A DNA stretch of 64,000 nt from assembly GCA_965247035.1 (NCBI GenBank), contig CBDFGJ010000001.1, forward strand, positions 1 through 64,000, read 5' to 3'. Below, one piece after another: positions 9,490 through 19,000 of the stretch; position 1 is the first letter of the stretch, and the number at the start of each line of letters is the position of its first letter. The notes under the pieces were generated by a model. The model was given only the letters and a program-made list of their open reading frames with translations. It was not told the DNA's origin and made no database searches. This DNA comes from Azophilus sp965247035 (GTDB lineage: Bacteria; Pseudomonadota; Gammaproteobacteria; Pseudomonadales; Azotimanducaceae). The position numbers and the translations under genes were made by a program.

Positions 9490-10533
9490 CTAGTTGAATT
9501 GCTCAAGAAAGCGCAGGTCATTTTCAAAGAACAGCCGAATGTCGTTGATTTCGTGCAGCAGCATGGCTAGCCGGTCGCCACCCATGCCGAAGGCGAATCC
9601 GGACCAGGTTTCCGGGTCAATCCCGGACATTTTAAGCGCGTTGGGATGGACTAAGCCACAGCCCATGATCTCCAGCCAGCCGGTGTGGCTGCAAACGCGG
9701 CAACCCCGCCCAAGGCATTGAACGCACTGCACGTCCACTTCCGCCGATGGCTCCGTGAACGGAAAGTAGGACGGCCGGAATCGCAGGTCGAGATCACGCC
9801 CGAAGAAGCTCTGAACGAAGCCCATCACCGTTCCTTTTAGATGGGCGAAGCTGATGCCGCGATCAACCACCAAGCCTTCAATTTGGTGGAACATGGGGGT
9901 GTGGGTCAAATCGCTGTCGCGCCGATAAACCCGCCCAGGGCAGATGACGCGGATGGGCGGCGGCTGGCGCTCCATCACATGCACCTGGGCCGGCGAGGTG
10001 TGCGTGCGCAGTAAATTGCCGTCGGACAGGTAGAAAGTGTCGTGCATGGCCCGCGCCGGATGGTGGGGGGGGATATTCAGCGCCTCGAAGTTGTGGTAGT
10101 CGTCCTCCACCTCCAGCCCGGAGAAAACTGCGTAGCCAGCGCCAACAAAGATATCCTCCGCCCGAGCGAGCGCCTGCGTCACCGGGTGCAGCCCGCCGGC
10201 GGCGGGGCGGCGACCGGGCAGGGTCACGTCTAGGGCTTCGGCGGCCAGGGCGGTTGCAAGCTGCTCCGAAGCCAAGGCGGCCTTGCGCTCGGCGATCGTT
10301 GAGAGCAGGGCTTGCTTGGCGGCATTGATGGCGGCGCCGGCGGCCGGTCGTTGCTCAGGCGGCAAGCCGCCAAGAGCCTTGAGCAGTCCGGTGAGCACAC
10401 CCTTCTTGCCTAAGTAGTGAACACGCGCTTGCTCAAGGCTGGTGGCATCGGTCGTCGCTGTCAACGCCGCCTTAGCTTGCACAAGCAAGCGTTCTATGTC
10501 CGCTGTGCTGTCGGACCCAGGCTCCCTTGCCAC
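9490..10533 (-). CDS. pheS: Phenylalanine--tRNA ligase alpha subunit, 347 aa
   Basis: Catalytic alpha subunit that activates phenylalanine and transfers it to tRNA-Phe. It has an N-terminal coiled-coil arm, then the class II core: motif 2 region in RVYRRDSDLTHTPMFHQIEGLVVD, and motif 3 in SGFAFGMGGDRLAMLLH near the C terminus. The segment CVQCLGRGCRVC resembles the cysteine-rich loop seen in many bacterial PheS. GTG 10533 is the start, with TTAAGG just upstream; no better ATG exists. It lies between rplT and pheT in the classic order. Confidence 0.96.
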   Translation of the reverse strand: MAREPGSDSTADIERLLVQAKAALTATTDATSLEQARVHYLGKKGVLTGLLKALGGLPPEQRPAAGAAINAAKQALLSTIAERKAALASEQLATALAAEALDVTLPGRRPAAGGLHPVTQALARAEDIFVGAGYAVFSGLEVEDDYHNFEALNIPPHHPARAMHDTFYLSDGNLLRTHTSPAQVHVMERQPPPIRVICPGRVYRRDSDLTHTPMFHQIEGLVVDRGISFAHLKGTVMGFVQSFFGRDLDLRFRPSYFPFTEPSAEVDVQCVQCLGRGCRVCSHTGWLEIMGCGLVHPNALKMSGIDPETWSGFAFGMGGDRLAMLLHEINDIRLFFENDLRFLEQFN

Positions 10534-10575
10534 CTTAAGGAAGCGCCGAGGATAAACGCCGCTGCGCGGCCAACC

Positions 10576-10935
10576 CTAAGCGGCCAAGGCCGACTTGGCT
10601 TTTTCCGCCAAGGCACCGAACGCTTCTTGCTCGTGCATGGCGAGGTCGGCCAATACTCGGCGGTCCATCTCGATTTCAGCCCGCTTCAAGCCGGCGATGA
10701 AGCGGCTGTAGGAAAGCCCGTGTTGGCGGGCGGCGGCGTTGATGCGCAAAATCCACAACGAGCGGAACTGGCGCTTGCGCTGGCGGCGGTCCCGATAGGC
10801 GTATTGTCCGGCCTTGATGACCGCCTGCTTGGCGACCTTGAACGAGCGGCTGCGGGCGCCGTAATAGCCCTTGGCCTGTTTCAGAATTTTCTTGCGGCGG
10901 GCTCTCGAAGGCACGCTTCGCTTTGCTCTTGGCAT
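10576..10935 (-). CDS. rplT: 50S ribosomal protein L20, 119 aa
   Basis: L20 binds 23S rRNA early in large-subunit assembly and, in Escherichia coli, represses its own operon by binding the rpmI leader. The N terminus MPRAKRSVPSRARRKKILKQ and the core segment RRQRKRQFRSLWILRINAAA are diagnostic. Full length. ATG is preceded by AAGGAGAAG. An unusually long spacer (about 400 bp) separates it from rpmI, so the usual short rpmI-rplT coupling may be altered. Confidence 0.97.
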   Translation of the reverse strand: MPRAKRSVPSRARRKKILKQAKGYYGARSRSFKVAKQAVIKAGQYAYRDRRQRKRQFRSLWILRINAAARQHGLSYSRFIAGLKRAEIEMDRRVLADLAMHEQEAFGALAEKAKSALAA

Positions 10936-11347
10936 CCCAACTTCTCCTTATGCTAAATCCTTATAGCGCCTGCGACTTGAGCGCGTTGCGGTGATCAGGG
11001 TTATTTGCTTTGCTGCTATGGAACTACCTTAAACGGAGCGGGCATGGTGAGCACCCCAAGCCCATGCTTTTCAGCCTAGGCCACCCGGCGCGCGGCCCGT
11101 CGTCGTGCCGGGGGATGGGCGCAGGCACGAACTGACCACACCGGCAGGCAGCGCCCCAAGCCCACTCCACTTCAGCCTCGGACGCTCGCTGGACCGCTCC
11201 TGAACTCGTTCTGCTGCTTGCGCGCAAGCGGGCTGTCTTGCCTTGGTGGGTGGTAAGACCAACGACGGAGTTAATCGGGGTTTCCATAGTTGCTTAAGGC
11301 TGGGCTGCATTGCAGTTCGTGCCGGTCCGTCTGGCGCAATCCCTAGG
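10936..11347. other. Long rpmI-rplT spacer containing a dispersed repeat (family C)
   Basis: No supported gene. Positions 11097-11145 match 51053-51104 next to rho, sharing the core GGGGATGGGCGCAGGCACGA. GC-rich inverted stretches are present, but none looks like a classical terminator. In most gammaproteobacteria rpmI and rplT lie much closer together, so this spacer looks inserted. Confidence 0.6.
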
Positions 11348-11548
11348 CTAGCGCGCCTTTTTTGGGGTCAGGCGTTTCAGCTTGCGCAAATCTGCGCCGG
11401 ACACCGGCTCAAGCCCCCTTAGGTGCCGTTTCCGCTTAGACGTCTTCTTGGTCAAGAGGTGGTTCCGATTGGCGCGGCGATGCTTGAAACTCGTTGCGGT
11501 GCGGCGAAACCGCTTCGCCGCGCTGCGATTGGTCTTCAATTTAGGCAT
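11348..11548 (-). CDS. rpmI: 50S ribosomal protein L35, 66 aa
   Basis: Small basic large-subunit protein, clear from MPKLKTNRSAAKRFRRT at the N terminus and HLLTKKTSKRKRHLRG in the middle. Length is normal. ATG is preceded by AGGGAG. It lies between infC and rplT, the conserved order for this autoregulated ribosomal operon. Confidence 0.97.
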   Translation of the reverse strand: MPKLKTNRSAAKRFRRTATSFKHRRANRNHLLTKKTSKRKRHLRGLEPVSGADLRKLKRLTPKKAR

Positions 11549-11665
11549 GGTTCACTCCCTACAGTCCTGGATTAGATTTCGCTCAACTCGCTCCGGCCCC
11601 TTAACGCACTGCTCTCGGCATCGACTACGGCGACACTTGCGCACCGGCACTGGCTGGGATGGCGG

Positions 11666-12202
11666 CTAGCGTTTTTGCTTCTTGGGCGCCAAGACCATGA
11701 TGACTTGGCGGCCTTCAAGCTTCGGCTCGGTCTCCATGGCCCCGTAATCGGCCAGATCCCTCTCAATGCGAGACATCAGCTCTACGCCAATCTCCGTATG
11801 CGCCATTTCGCGGCCCCGAAACCGAAGCGAGACCTTGGCCTTGTCCCCATCGGTGAGGAAGCGAATCAGGTTGCGCAGCTTGACTTGGTAGTCCCCTTCC
11901 TCAGTGCCGGGGCGAAATTTCATCTCTTTGACGTGGATCTGCTTTTGCTTCCTGCGTTGCGCCGCCTTGGTTTTCTTGATGTCAAAAAGGTGCTTGCCGT
12001 AGTCCATCAACTTGACGACGGGTGGTTCGGCGTCGGGCGCAATCAACACCAAGTCCATTCCTGATCGTTGCGCCTCGTTCAGGGCGTGGTCTCGTGAGAC
12101 CACGCCCATCTGAGAGCCATTGGACGCGATCAGCCTAAGGCTTCGAGCAGTGACTTCCTCGTTCAGAAGGGCGCGTTCGAAACGCTTACCGCCTTTTTTG
12201 AT
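11666..12202 (-). CDS. infC: Translation initiation factor IF-3, 178 aa, ATC start
   Basis: IF-3 binds the 30S subunit, checks start-codon choice and keeps subunits apart. The N-domain begins I-K-K-G-G-K-R and continues with LVLIAPDAEPPVVKLMDYGK. The C-domain has HVKEMKFRPGTEEGDYQVKL and LRFRGREMAH. Aligning with IF-3 places the start at ATC 12202, with GGAGAGG a few bases upstream; this gives the normal length. An in-frame start further upstream would add non-homologous residues. Rare start codons in infC are the known basis of its autoregulation. thrS, which usually precedes infC, is absent here. Confidence 0.95.
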   Translation of the reverse strand: MKKGGKRFERALLNEEVTARSLRLIASNGSQMGVVSRDHALNEAQRSGMDLVLIAPDAEPPVVKLMDYGKHLFDIKKTKAAQRRKQKQIHVKEMKFRPGTEEGDYQVKLRNLIRFLTDGDKAKVSLRFRGREMAHTEIGVELMSRIERDLADYGAMETEPKLEGRQVIMVLAPKKQKR

Positions 12203-12354
12203 GTGTCCTCTCCATATACTCCTTTCAGTCTTGTTGCCTTGAAACACTAGGCCTCGTTCAGCGAGGGCGTTGCCAAGGCCTTTCGCGGCGATGTTGCATT
12301 CTTGTTGCCGTGATTCACGCCAGCGCACAGATTGTTCATCTGCTTGAAGCCGCG

Positions 12355-12363
12355 ATTATAGCA
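12355..12363 (-). promoter_or_regulatory. Possible extended -10 promoter of the infC operon
   Basis: On the minus strand the sequence reads TGCTATAAT, an extended -10 with a perfect TATAAT. It leaves an untranslated leader of about 150 nt before infC. No good -35 is seen, which is acceptable for an extended -10 promoter. Confidence 0.45.
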
Positions 12364-12650
12364 GTTAGCCATCCGCCGCACAGGCTCCCCTGACCGCGAA
12401 CGGCCCAAGCTGAACCGCCAGCGCGGCGAAGCCAAGGATGCCCAATCATAGCCCGCCCGCGCCCTGCCTCCATCGACCGGCACCAGCATAAGGCGGCATT
12501 CTACTGCCGAGGGTGCCCTGACACAACAGCGCACGACTTGCGTGAACCAATTAGTCATTGATTCAGAACACGTTGGTGAAAGCGGCCGCCGCCAGCCATC
12601 GACTTCATGACGGTTGCCGACCATGTTAGGTTGGGCCTGCAAAAGCGAGG

Positions 12651-14747
12651 ATGAAAAACGTGCGCTTCTTTCATATTGGATTGGTTCTGTGCATCGCCGC
12701 CTTTGCCGTCAATGGCTGCGGCGGAAACGGGCTGGAAACGGTGCCCACAAAAGGGGATTCTCCTATCGCCGATTCCGAGCTTAACGGTGTGCGCAGCCTT
12801 GATGAACGGCTGGTCCGATACACCGAAGAGCGTGCGCCCTGCCTGCACTATTCGCCCTTGCGCCAGCCGTTGTTTGGTGACGTGCATGTCCACACCAGCT
12901 ACTCTTTCGACGCCGCCGCCAACACCATAGGGGCGACGCCGGAGGATGCGCATCGCTTCGCCAAGGGAGAGCCCATTGCTTTCTGGCCTCTTGATGAGTC
13001 GGGCAACCCCGTTGGCGAACTCAGCATTGATCGCCCCCTCGACTTTCTGGCGGTGACGGACCACGGCGAGTTTCTCGGCGAGCGGGCGTTATGCCGCACA
13101 GCAGGGTCCGCCCGTTACGACAGCCCGTTCTGCACCGCCTTCCGGGAGGGCGAGCGCCAAGGCATGACCATGCTTGGCCAAGCCATCGCTGCAGAGGCCC
13201 CGGTGCGTATCGAGGCGGTTTGCGGTGCTGATGGCGCACTCTGTCCGGCCGCGGCGCGTCAGCCTTGGCAGCGCATCATCGCCGCCGCGGAAACTGCTTA
13301 CGATCGCAGCGAGCAATGCGCATTCACCAGCTTTGTGGGCTACGAGTACACGGGCACGCCGGGCCTGTCCAACTACCATCGAAATGTGCTCTTCCGCAAC
13401 GCCAATGTGCCGGACCTGCCGGTTTCCTATTTCGATGCGCCTGTGGACAGCCACTTGTGGCGCGAACTTGATGCAGCCTGCCGAATGGCGGACGGGTGCG
13501 ACTACCTGACCATTCCGCACAACTCCAACTTGGCCAATGGGCGCATGGCACCGTACATGGGCATGGAGGCGACCTTGGCCAACCGGAAGGAATACGCCTC
13601 TACTCGCCTTAAGCGGGAGCCGATCATCGAGATCTTTCAGCACAAGGGGTCGTCGGAGTGCGTGAACGGTTTGTCCACCGTCATCGGCGCTGCGGATGAA
13701 CTGTGCGACATAGAGGCCATTCGGGTGTTGGGGCGGTTTGAGCCAACGAACGTCGAGCTGGTGGATGGCCAGCTCGTTCCGGGCGGGAGCCTCATTGAAA
13801 CCCTTGAGTGCGGTGAAGGCGAAGTGGGTGGGCAAGGCATGGTCGGTGCCGGTTGCATTGACGAAACCGACTTCGTGCGTTCCGGGCTGCTTGTGGGCCT
13901 GCGCGAAGAACAGGAGTTGGGCCTGAATCCAGTCAAGCTTGGCGTCGTCGCCGCCACCGACACCCATGTCGCCACGGCCGGCGCGGTCAATGAGCGGGAC
14001 TATCGGGGCGCGGTGACCGGTGAAGCCTCACCTTTGGAGCGGTTGCAACGGGGGCTAATTCCCACCGGGCCGAAGGGCAATCCCGGTGGGTTGGCCGGCG
14101 TTTGGGCGGTGGAGAACTCCCGGGACGCCATTTTTGAGGCGATGCAACGGCGCGAGGTCTTCGGCACCTCCGGTCCGCGCATCGCGCCCCGCTTCTTCGG
14201 CGGTTGGAGTTATGCGGACGACCTGTGCGACAGCGAATCCTTGGTGCAGGAGGGATATGCCAAAGGGGTGCCCATGGGCGGCGATCTTGGTTCGGCGCCG
14301 GCGGCGCATGCGCGACCCAGGTTCATCGCTTTCGCCGCCCGCGATGCGGCGCAGCGGGCAGCGCCCTTGCAGCGGTTGCAACTCATCAAGGGCTGGATTG
14401 ACGGGGCCGGACGGATGCACAGCGAAGTGCGCGACATCAGCGGATCTGGCGCTGCCGGAGGGCAGGACATCCTTTGCGCCGTGGTTCGCGATGAGACCTT
14501 CGACGCCGGCCAATCCGCCTACTACTACCTGCGGGTGGCGGAAGTGCCGACCAAACGCTGGAGCACCTATGATTGCCAGCGCATCGACCCCACGCGGCGA
14601 CCGCCTGCCTGCGACGACGGCACCTTGCCCCAAGATACGGTGGAGATGGCCTGGACTTCGCCCATTTGGTATCGACCGCCAGTGGACCGCAGTTCTGGCC
14701 GACGAGGCCCGGGTGCTAATGACGATGGCGCGGCCAATGGCGAATGA
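12651..14747 (+). CDS. DUF3604-family lipoprotein (PHP-like metal-dependent fold), 698 aa
   Basis: N-terminal hydrophobic segment ending in a lipobox-like V-N-G-C (about residue 23) suggests an exported lipoprotein. The motif FGDVHVHTSYSFDA near residue 75, followed by DFLAVTDHGEFLG and later IPHNSN and ATDTHVATAG, are the histidine/aspartate clusters typical of DUF3604, which relates to PHP metallohydrolases. Paired cysteines suggest disulfides in the periplasm. Substrates of the family are not established. It is transcribed away from infC and stands alone; tRNA-Val follows. Family call is strong, function unknown. Confidence 0.88.
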   Translation: MKNVRFFHIGLVLCIAAFAVNGCGGNGLETVPTKGDSPIADSELNGVRSLDERLVRYTEERAPCLHYSPLRQPLFGDVHVHTSYSFDAAANTIGATPEDAHRFAKGEPIAFWPLDESGNPVGELSIDRPLDFLAVTDHGEFLGERALCRTAGSARYDSPFCTAFREGERQGMTMLGQAIAAEAPVRIEAVCGADGALCPAAARQPWQRIIAAAETAYDRSEQCAFTSFVGYEYTGTPGLSNYHRNVLFRNANVPDLPVSYFDAPVDSHLWRELDAACRMADGCDYLTIPHNSNLANGRMAPYMGMEATLANRKEYASTRLKREPIIEIFQHKGSSECVNGLSTVIGAADELCDIEAIRVLGRFEPTNVELVDGQLVPGGSLIETLECGEGEVGGQGMVGAGCIDETDFVRSGLLVGLREEQELGLNPVKLGVVAATDTHVATAGAVNERDYRGAVTGEASPLERLQRGLIPTGPKGNPGGLAGVWAVENSRDAIFEAMQRREVFGTSGPRIAPRFFGGWSYADDLCDSESLVQEGYAKGVPMGGDLGSAPAAHARPRFIAFAARDAAQRAAPLQRLQLIKGWIDGAGRMHSEVRDISGSGAAGGQDILCAVVRDETFDAGQSAYYYLRVAEVPTKRWSTYDCQRIDPTRRPPACDDGTLPQDTVEMAWTSPIWYRPPVDRSSGRRGPGANDDGAANGE

Positions 14748-14804
14748 GGCAAGCGTTCGGCGCGGCAACTGCTGCATGATTGGCGAAATGCGGCAAATGC
14801 AAGG

Positions 14805-14813
14805 TGCTATCAT
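14805..14813 (+). promoter_or_regulatory. Possible extended -10 of the tRNA-Val gene
   Basis: TGCTATCAT lies 27 bp before the mature tRNA start. A -35 at the proper distance is not clear, so this is a weak assignment. Confidence 0.3.
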
Positions 14814-14840
14814 CCCCGCATCAAATGCGCCACCTAGTGC

Positions 14841-14917
<77 letters not shown>

Positions 14918-14949
14918 AGTCTGCCTAGTCCATTTGCAGCGCCCGCTTG

Positions 14950-15600
14950 TCAGGCGTATATCTGATTCAGCCACTTGGCGATGTCGATGATCTCTTCCGG
15001 GCAAACTTGATGGCCCATACTGTATTCACGCCAAGTCACCGGATAGCCTAGGTCCAGCAAAGCTTGGCGGCCGGTGACGCTCCGGGTGATGGGGATCAGG
15101 GGGTCCGCCAGCCCGTGCGCCATGAAAATGGGCGCTTCGATGTTGGCCAAGCCGATGCGGTCGGCAAGATGCTCGTGGTCATGCACATAGCTAGACAACG
15201 CCATGATGCTGGCCAAACGCTGCGGGTGGGCGAGGCCCAATTCCAGAGCCACCACGCCACCTTGGCTGAAGCCGGCCAGAGAAATGCGGCTCGGCGGCAT
15301 GCCCGAAGCGGTTTCGCGCTGCACAATCTCGGCGACGGCGGCGGCCGATGCCTGGATGTCGTCCGTGCCCGCTAGCGGCGCACCAGGGTCCACGTCATAC
15401 CAAGCCCGCATCTCAGCCCCGCCATTCATGGTGACGGGGCGAACCGGCGCATTGGGAAAGATGAAGCGCAACGGCGCGGCTAGTTGCAGCATCGGAATGA
15501 TCGGCTCGAAATCATGGGCGTCCGCGCCGAGGCCGTGCAGCCAGACGACACAGCCGGTCGGCGCACCGCCGGTATCCAAGGTGACGCACTCCAAGCTCAT
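14950..15600 (-). CDS. Carboxylesterase/lysophospholipase-like alpha/beta hydrolase, 216 aa
   Basis: Member of the small bacterial carboxylesterase (phospholipase/carboxylesterase, abhydrolase_2) family that hydrolyses short acyl or thioester bonds. Visible features are the oxyanion region VVWLHGLGADAHDFE, the nucleophile elbow GFSQGG, the acid in HGLADPLIP and the histidine in SMGHQVCPEE. ATG 15600 is chosen because GGAGG stands just upstream and the protein then begins like the family; extending further adds 28 unrelated residues. Length is normal. It is probably monocistronic and cytoplasmic. Confidence 0.92.
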   Translation of the reverse strand: MSLECVTLDTGGAPTGCVVWLHGLGADAHDFEPIIPMLQLAAPLRFIFPNAPVRPVTMNGGAEMRAWYDVDPGAPLAGTDDIQASAAAVAEIVQRETASGMPPSRISLAGFSQGGVVALELGLAHPQRLASIMALSSYVHDHEHLADRIGLANIEAPIFMAHGLADPLIPITRSVTGRQALLDLGYPVTWREYSMGHQVCPEEIIDIAKWLNQIYA

Positions 15601-16045
15601 TGAAACTTGCCTCCCTGAACCGGTCTGAGCTTTCCAAAAGCGCGTTAGTTTAACCCATTGTTCTTTTGCGTATGCAAAACTCAAAAACGGGCTTGTTCAG
15701 ATATTCCTTAACACTGTTCAGGGCACCTTAAGAAAAATGCGACCGGACATGCGAATCTGCCCGCGAGGCGGAACGGATCGCCCTCAAAAGGCCGGACGAC
15801 AGACACAAAGCCGTCTGCGGACCCTCCAGTCAAAGGAGCGGCGGCAAGTGCGGGCCGCGCCACCGGCATTCGGCTGGCAGTCCGGTTTGAACGGGGTCGT
15901 TCACGACCCGAATGGTCGTCCGGCACTGCTCGACCGGCGCGGCGTTGCACAGCCGGTGGCCTCTCTGGACCAGACTCCCGCCGCTCAAGCGCGGGCGGCG
16001 TGCGTCCGCTTCGGATTCGGCGTCGCCGAGGCGGCGCCGGGGGCT
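15601..16045. other. Intergenic region between the esterase and the metalloprotease gene
   Basis: GC-rich sequence with no supported gene. It must contain the esterase promoter (near 15601-15720) and the 3' end of the long minus-strand transcript. Only imperfect GC-rich inverted repeats are visible near 16015-16040; no T-run terminator. Confidence 0.5.
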
Positions 16046-19000
16046 TCAGCGCCTTGGCGCGGTCGACAGATTGGTGAGATGTCCCGTGGGGCTTGCCAAC
16101 AGGCTCATCACCATGATCGGATGGTCGGAGGTCACGATCAGCCGCCACTTGCCCTCGCCGTCGCCGAGCGCGCCGGCGAAGTCCTCGCCGCCGGCCTCCA
16201 GCGCTTGGGAGGTCAGGGTTCGCGACGCGCCCGCCGGAATCGACAGCCGCACCGGGCCGCCGGGCGACAGGCCCCGGTCGTCGATGCCCTGAATGGTCGC
16301 TGACGCATCCTCTTCGCCGGGATTGGCCAGACGCAGCGCACTCACTTGGTTGACGTTGCTGCCCGGGTTGAAAATGGGCACCGCATGACGGTCGTCGATG
16401 CGGGGCACTACGTCGTGCATGCTGGTGACGAATCCATCTCGGGTGCGGATGTACCCCATGCCGAGGAACGCCGCGTCGCTGCGCAACTCCAAGCGCCAGT
16501 CGCCCTCGCCCGCTCCCACGCCGAAGGGCAGTCCCTTGGCGGGATTGCCGAGCTCCAAGTCGTCGGAGTTCAGGTGAACGGTCTCGCGACCATACAGGGC
16601 CAGCGTGACCGGATCGTGGTCCCAGTTCGAATCGTCAAAGGCCGCGATGCGCACGGTCGTGGTTTCGTCGCTCGGGTTGACGAGGCGCAGGAAACCCTGC
16701 CGACCCTTGGCGTCGGCCGCGGATGGGAACAGCGGCAGATGGAGGAGCCACTCCCCAGCGTCGGCGGACTCGGCCATGTCTGGTCGAGTGGAAAGATTGG
16801 TCAGGTTCCCGCCCGGACTCTCAAGGAGATTCATCACTTGAACGGCCGTGTCGGACGTCACGATCAGCCGCCATTTGCCGAAGCCATCGCCAAGCGCATC
16901 GCTCAGGCCGTCTCCGGATTCCAGCTGCGAGGCCGACAAGGTGCGCGACGCCCGCGCCGGCACGGTGAGCCGGGCCGCGCCGGGCGACAGAGCGCCGGAA
17001 TCGTCGATGCCGGTTACTGTGATGGCGGCGTCCGTTTGGCCGGAATTGATCAGGCGCAGCCAACTCACTTGGTTCACATTGCTGCCCGGATTGAAGATGG
17101 GCACATCGTGGTGGCCGCCGATGCGGGGCACGAGGTCGTGCATACTGGTCACGAAGCCGTCCCTCGTGCGGACATAGGCGAGGGCCTCGATGGCGCCGGT
17201 GCGCAACTCCAGCCGCCAGGCGCCCTGGCCGGCGCCGATGCCGGCGCTCAGTCCCTTGGCGACGTTGCCGCGCTCCAGATCGCCCGACGCCAAGTGGACG
17301 GCCCGTCCTCCGCCCAAAGACAGCGTTAGCGGTCCGTGTACGGCGCCGGAATCGTCGATGGCCTCAATGCGGACCACGCCCGCCCCATCGCCGTAATTGA
17401 CGAAGCGCACGAAGCCCTCGCGTGCGGTGTGGACGGCCGGGGCGACTAAGGGAATGTCCCGGGGCACCCGCACGTTCAGCGCGAACGTCAGCGTTTCCGA
17501 CCCGCCGCCGGTGCCGGTCGCCGTCACGCTCACCGCGGTCGCGCCGGCCGCGCCGTCCGGCCCCGGCAGGACTGTCAAGACTCCGTCGCGCACGCTGACC
17601 GCGATCAAGTCGGGGTTGCCGGACGTCGCCTCGAAGCTTAGCGCGCCGCCGATGGCGGCCTCGAAGAATCCCGCCATGTCGAAGGTCGCCTCGCCATCGG
17701 CGGCGAGGCTCAGGGCGATGTCGTCGTGGGTCACGGCCACGCCCCGCTCGAGCAGCTCCGGAATGTGCAGGTTGACAGACTCCTCGCTCAGGGGATTGCG
17801 CTTCAGCATAACCCCGTCGCCGGCGGTCAAGCCCATGTTCCCGGCCAGCGCCGAGATGTCCGAGACGGCGTTGTCGTTCAGGTCCACCCAGTCCAGATTG
17901 TCCAGATCGGCGAGCGGACCGAGGTCGGAGATCGCGTTGGAACCCAGCCACAGCGAAATCAACGACTCGCCGGCCTCCAGACCGGTGAGGTCGGCGACCC
18001 CGGCGTTGTAGGCCCTCAGGCTGCGTAGCCTCGCGACGTGTCCGCGCGGGAGCGGCGGGTCCACAAACACCCCACCGCCCGCGATGCTCTGCGCGACCCG
18101 GGCGCGCAAATTGCGGTCCGCAAAGTAGACGGTATTTGCTGAATCTATATTGTCCCTATCAGTAGCGACATAGATATTCCACGCCCGCAGAGCGGGAATG
18201 TGCCGCCTGATCGAGGCGGGGTTCAGTGGATTCAAACGAACGTCCATGAACGCATCGTCCGGCCCCCAAATCGCCCTGTTCACTAGCGGCGCCAAGCTGA
18301 CAATGCGGTTGGACGACAGGTCGATGAACTCAAGACTGGTCAGATCCCGCAGCGGGGAGAGGTCCGCAATGCGGTTGCTCCCAAGAAGGAGCTGCTTAAG
18401 GCCGGCCAGCTTCCGCAAGGGCGACAGGTCGGCCACGTCCTGATGCGACAGGTCCAGAGCCTGCAGGTTCGTCAAGTCGGCGAGGGGGCGCAAGTCCCGC
18501 ACTTGGCCCCCTCTGTCCGCTGCGCCCGTAATCCTAAGATCTCCGAGGGTCGCCAAGCCGGACAAGGGCGACAGGTCGACCACGTCCTGATGCGACAGGT
18601 CCAGAGTGTGCAGATTCGTCAAGCCGGCGAGGGGGCGCAAGTCCCGCACTTGGCCCTCTCTGTCCGCTGCGCCCGGAATCGCAAGACGTTGGAGGGCCGC
18701 CAAGCCGGACAAGGGCGACAGGTCGGCCACGTCCTGATACGACAGGTCCAGATCCTGCAGATTCGTCAAGTTGGCGAGGGGGGCCAGGTCCCGCACTCGG
18801 CCCCCTCTGTCCGCTGCGCCCGGAATCCTAAGACCTCGGAGGGCCGTCAAGCCGGACAAGGGCGACAGGTCGGCCACGTCCTGATACGACAGGTCCAGAT
18901 CCTGCAGATTCGTCAAGTTGGCGAGGGGGGCCAGGTCCCGCACTCGGCCCCCTCTGTCCGCTGCGCCCGGAATCCTAAGACTTTGGAGGGCCGTCAAGCC

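Noticed and set aside
12247..12642. 131-codon minus-strand frame upstream of infC
   Set aside because: No domain; overlaps the likely promoter and leader of infC.
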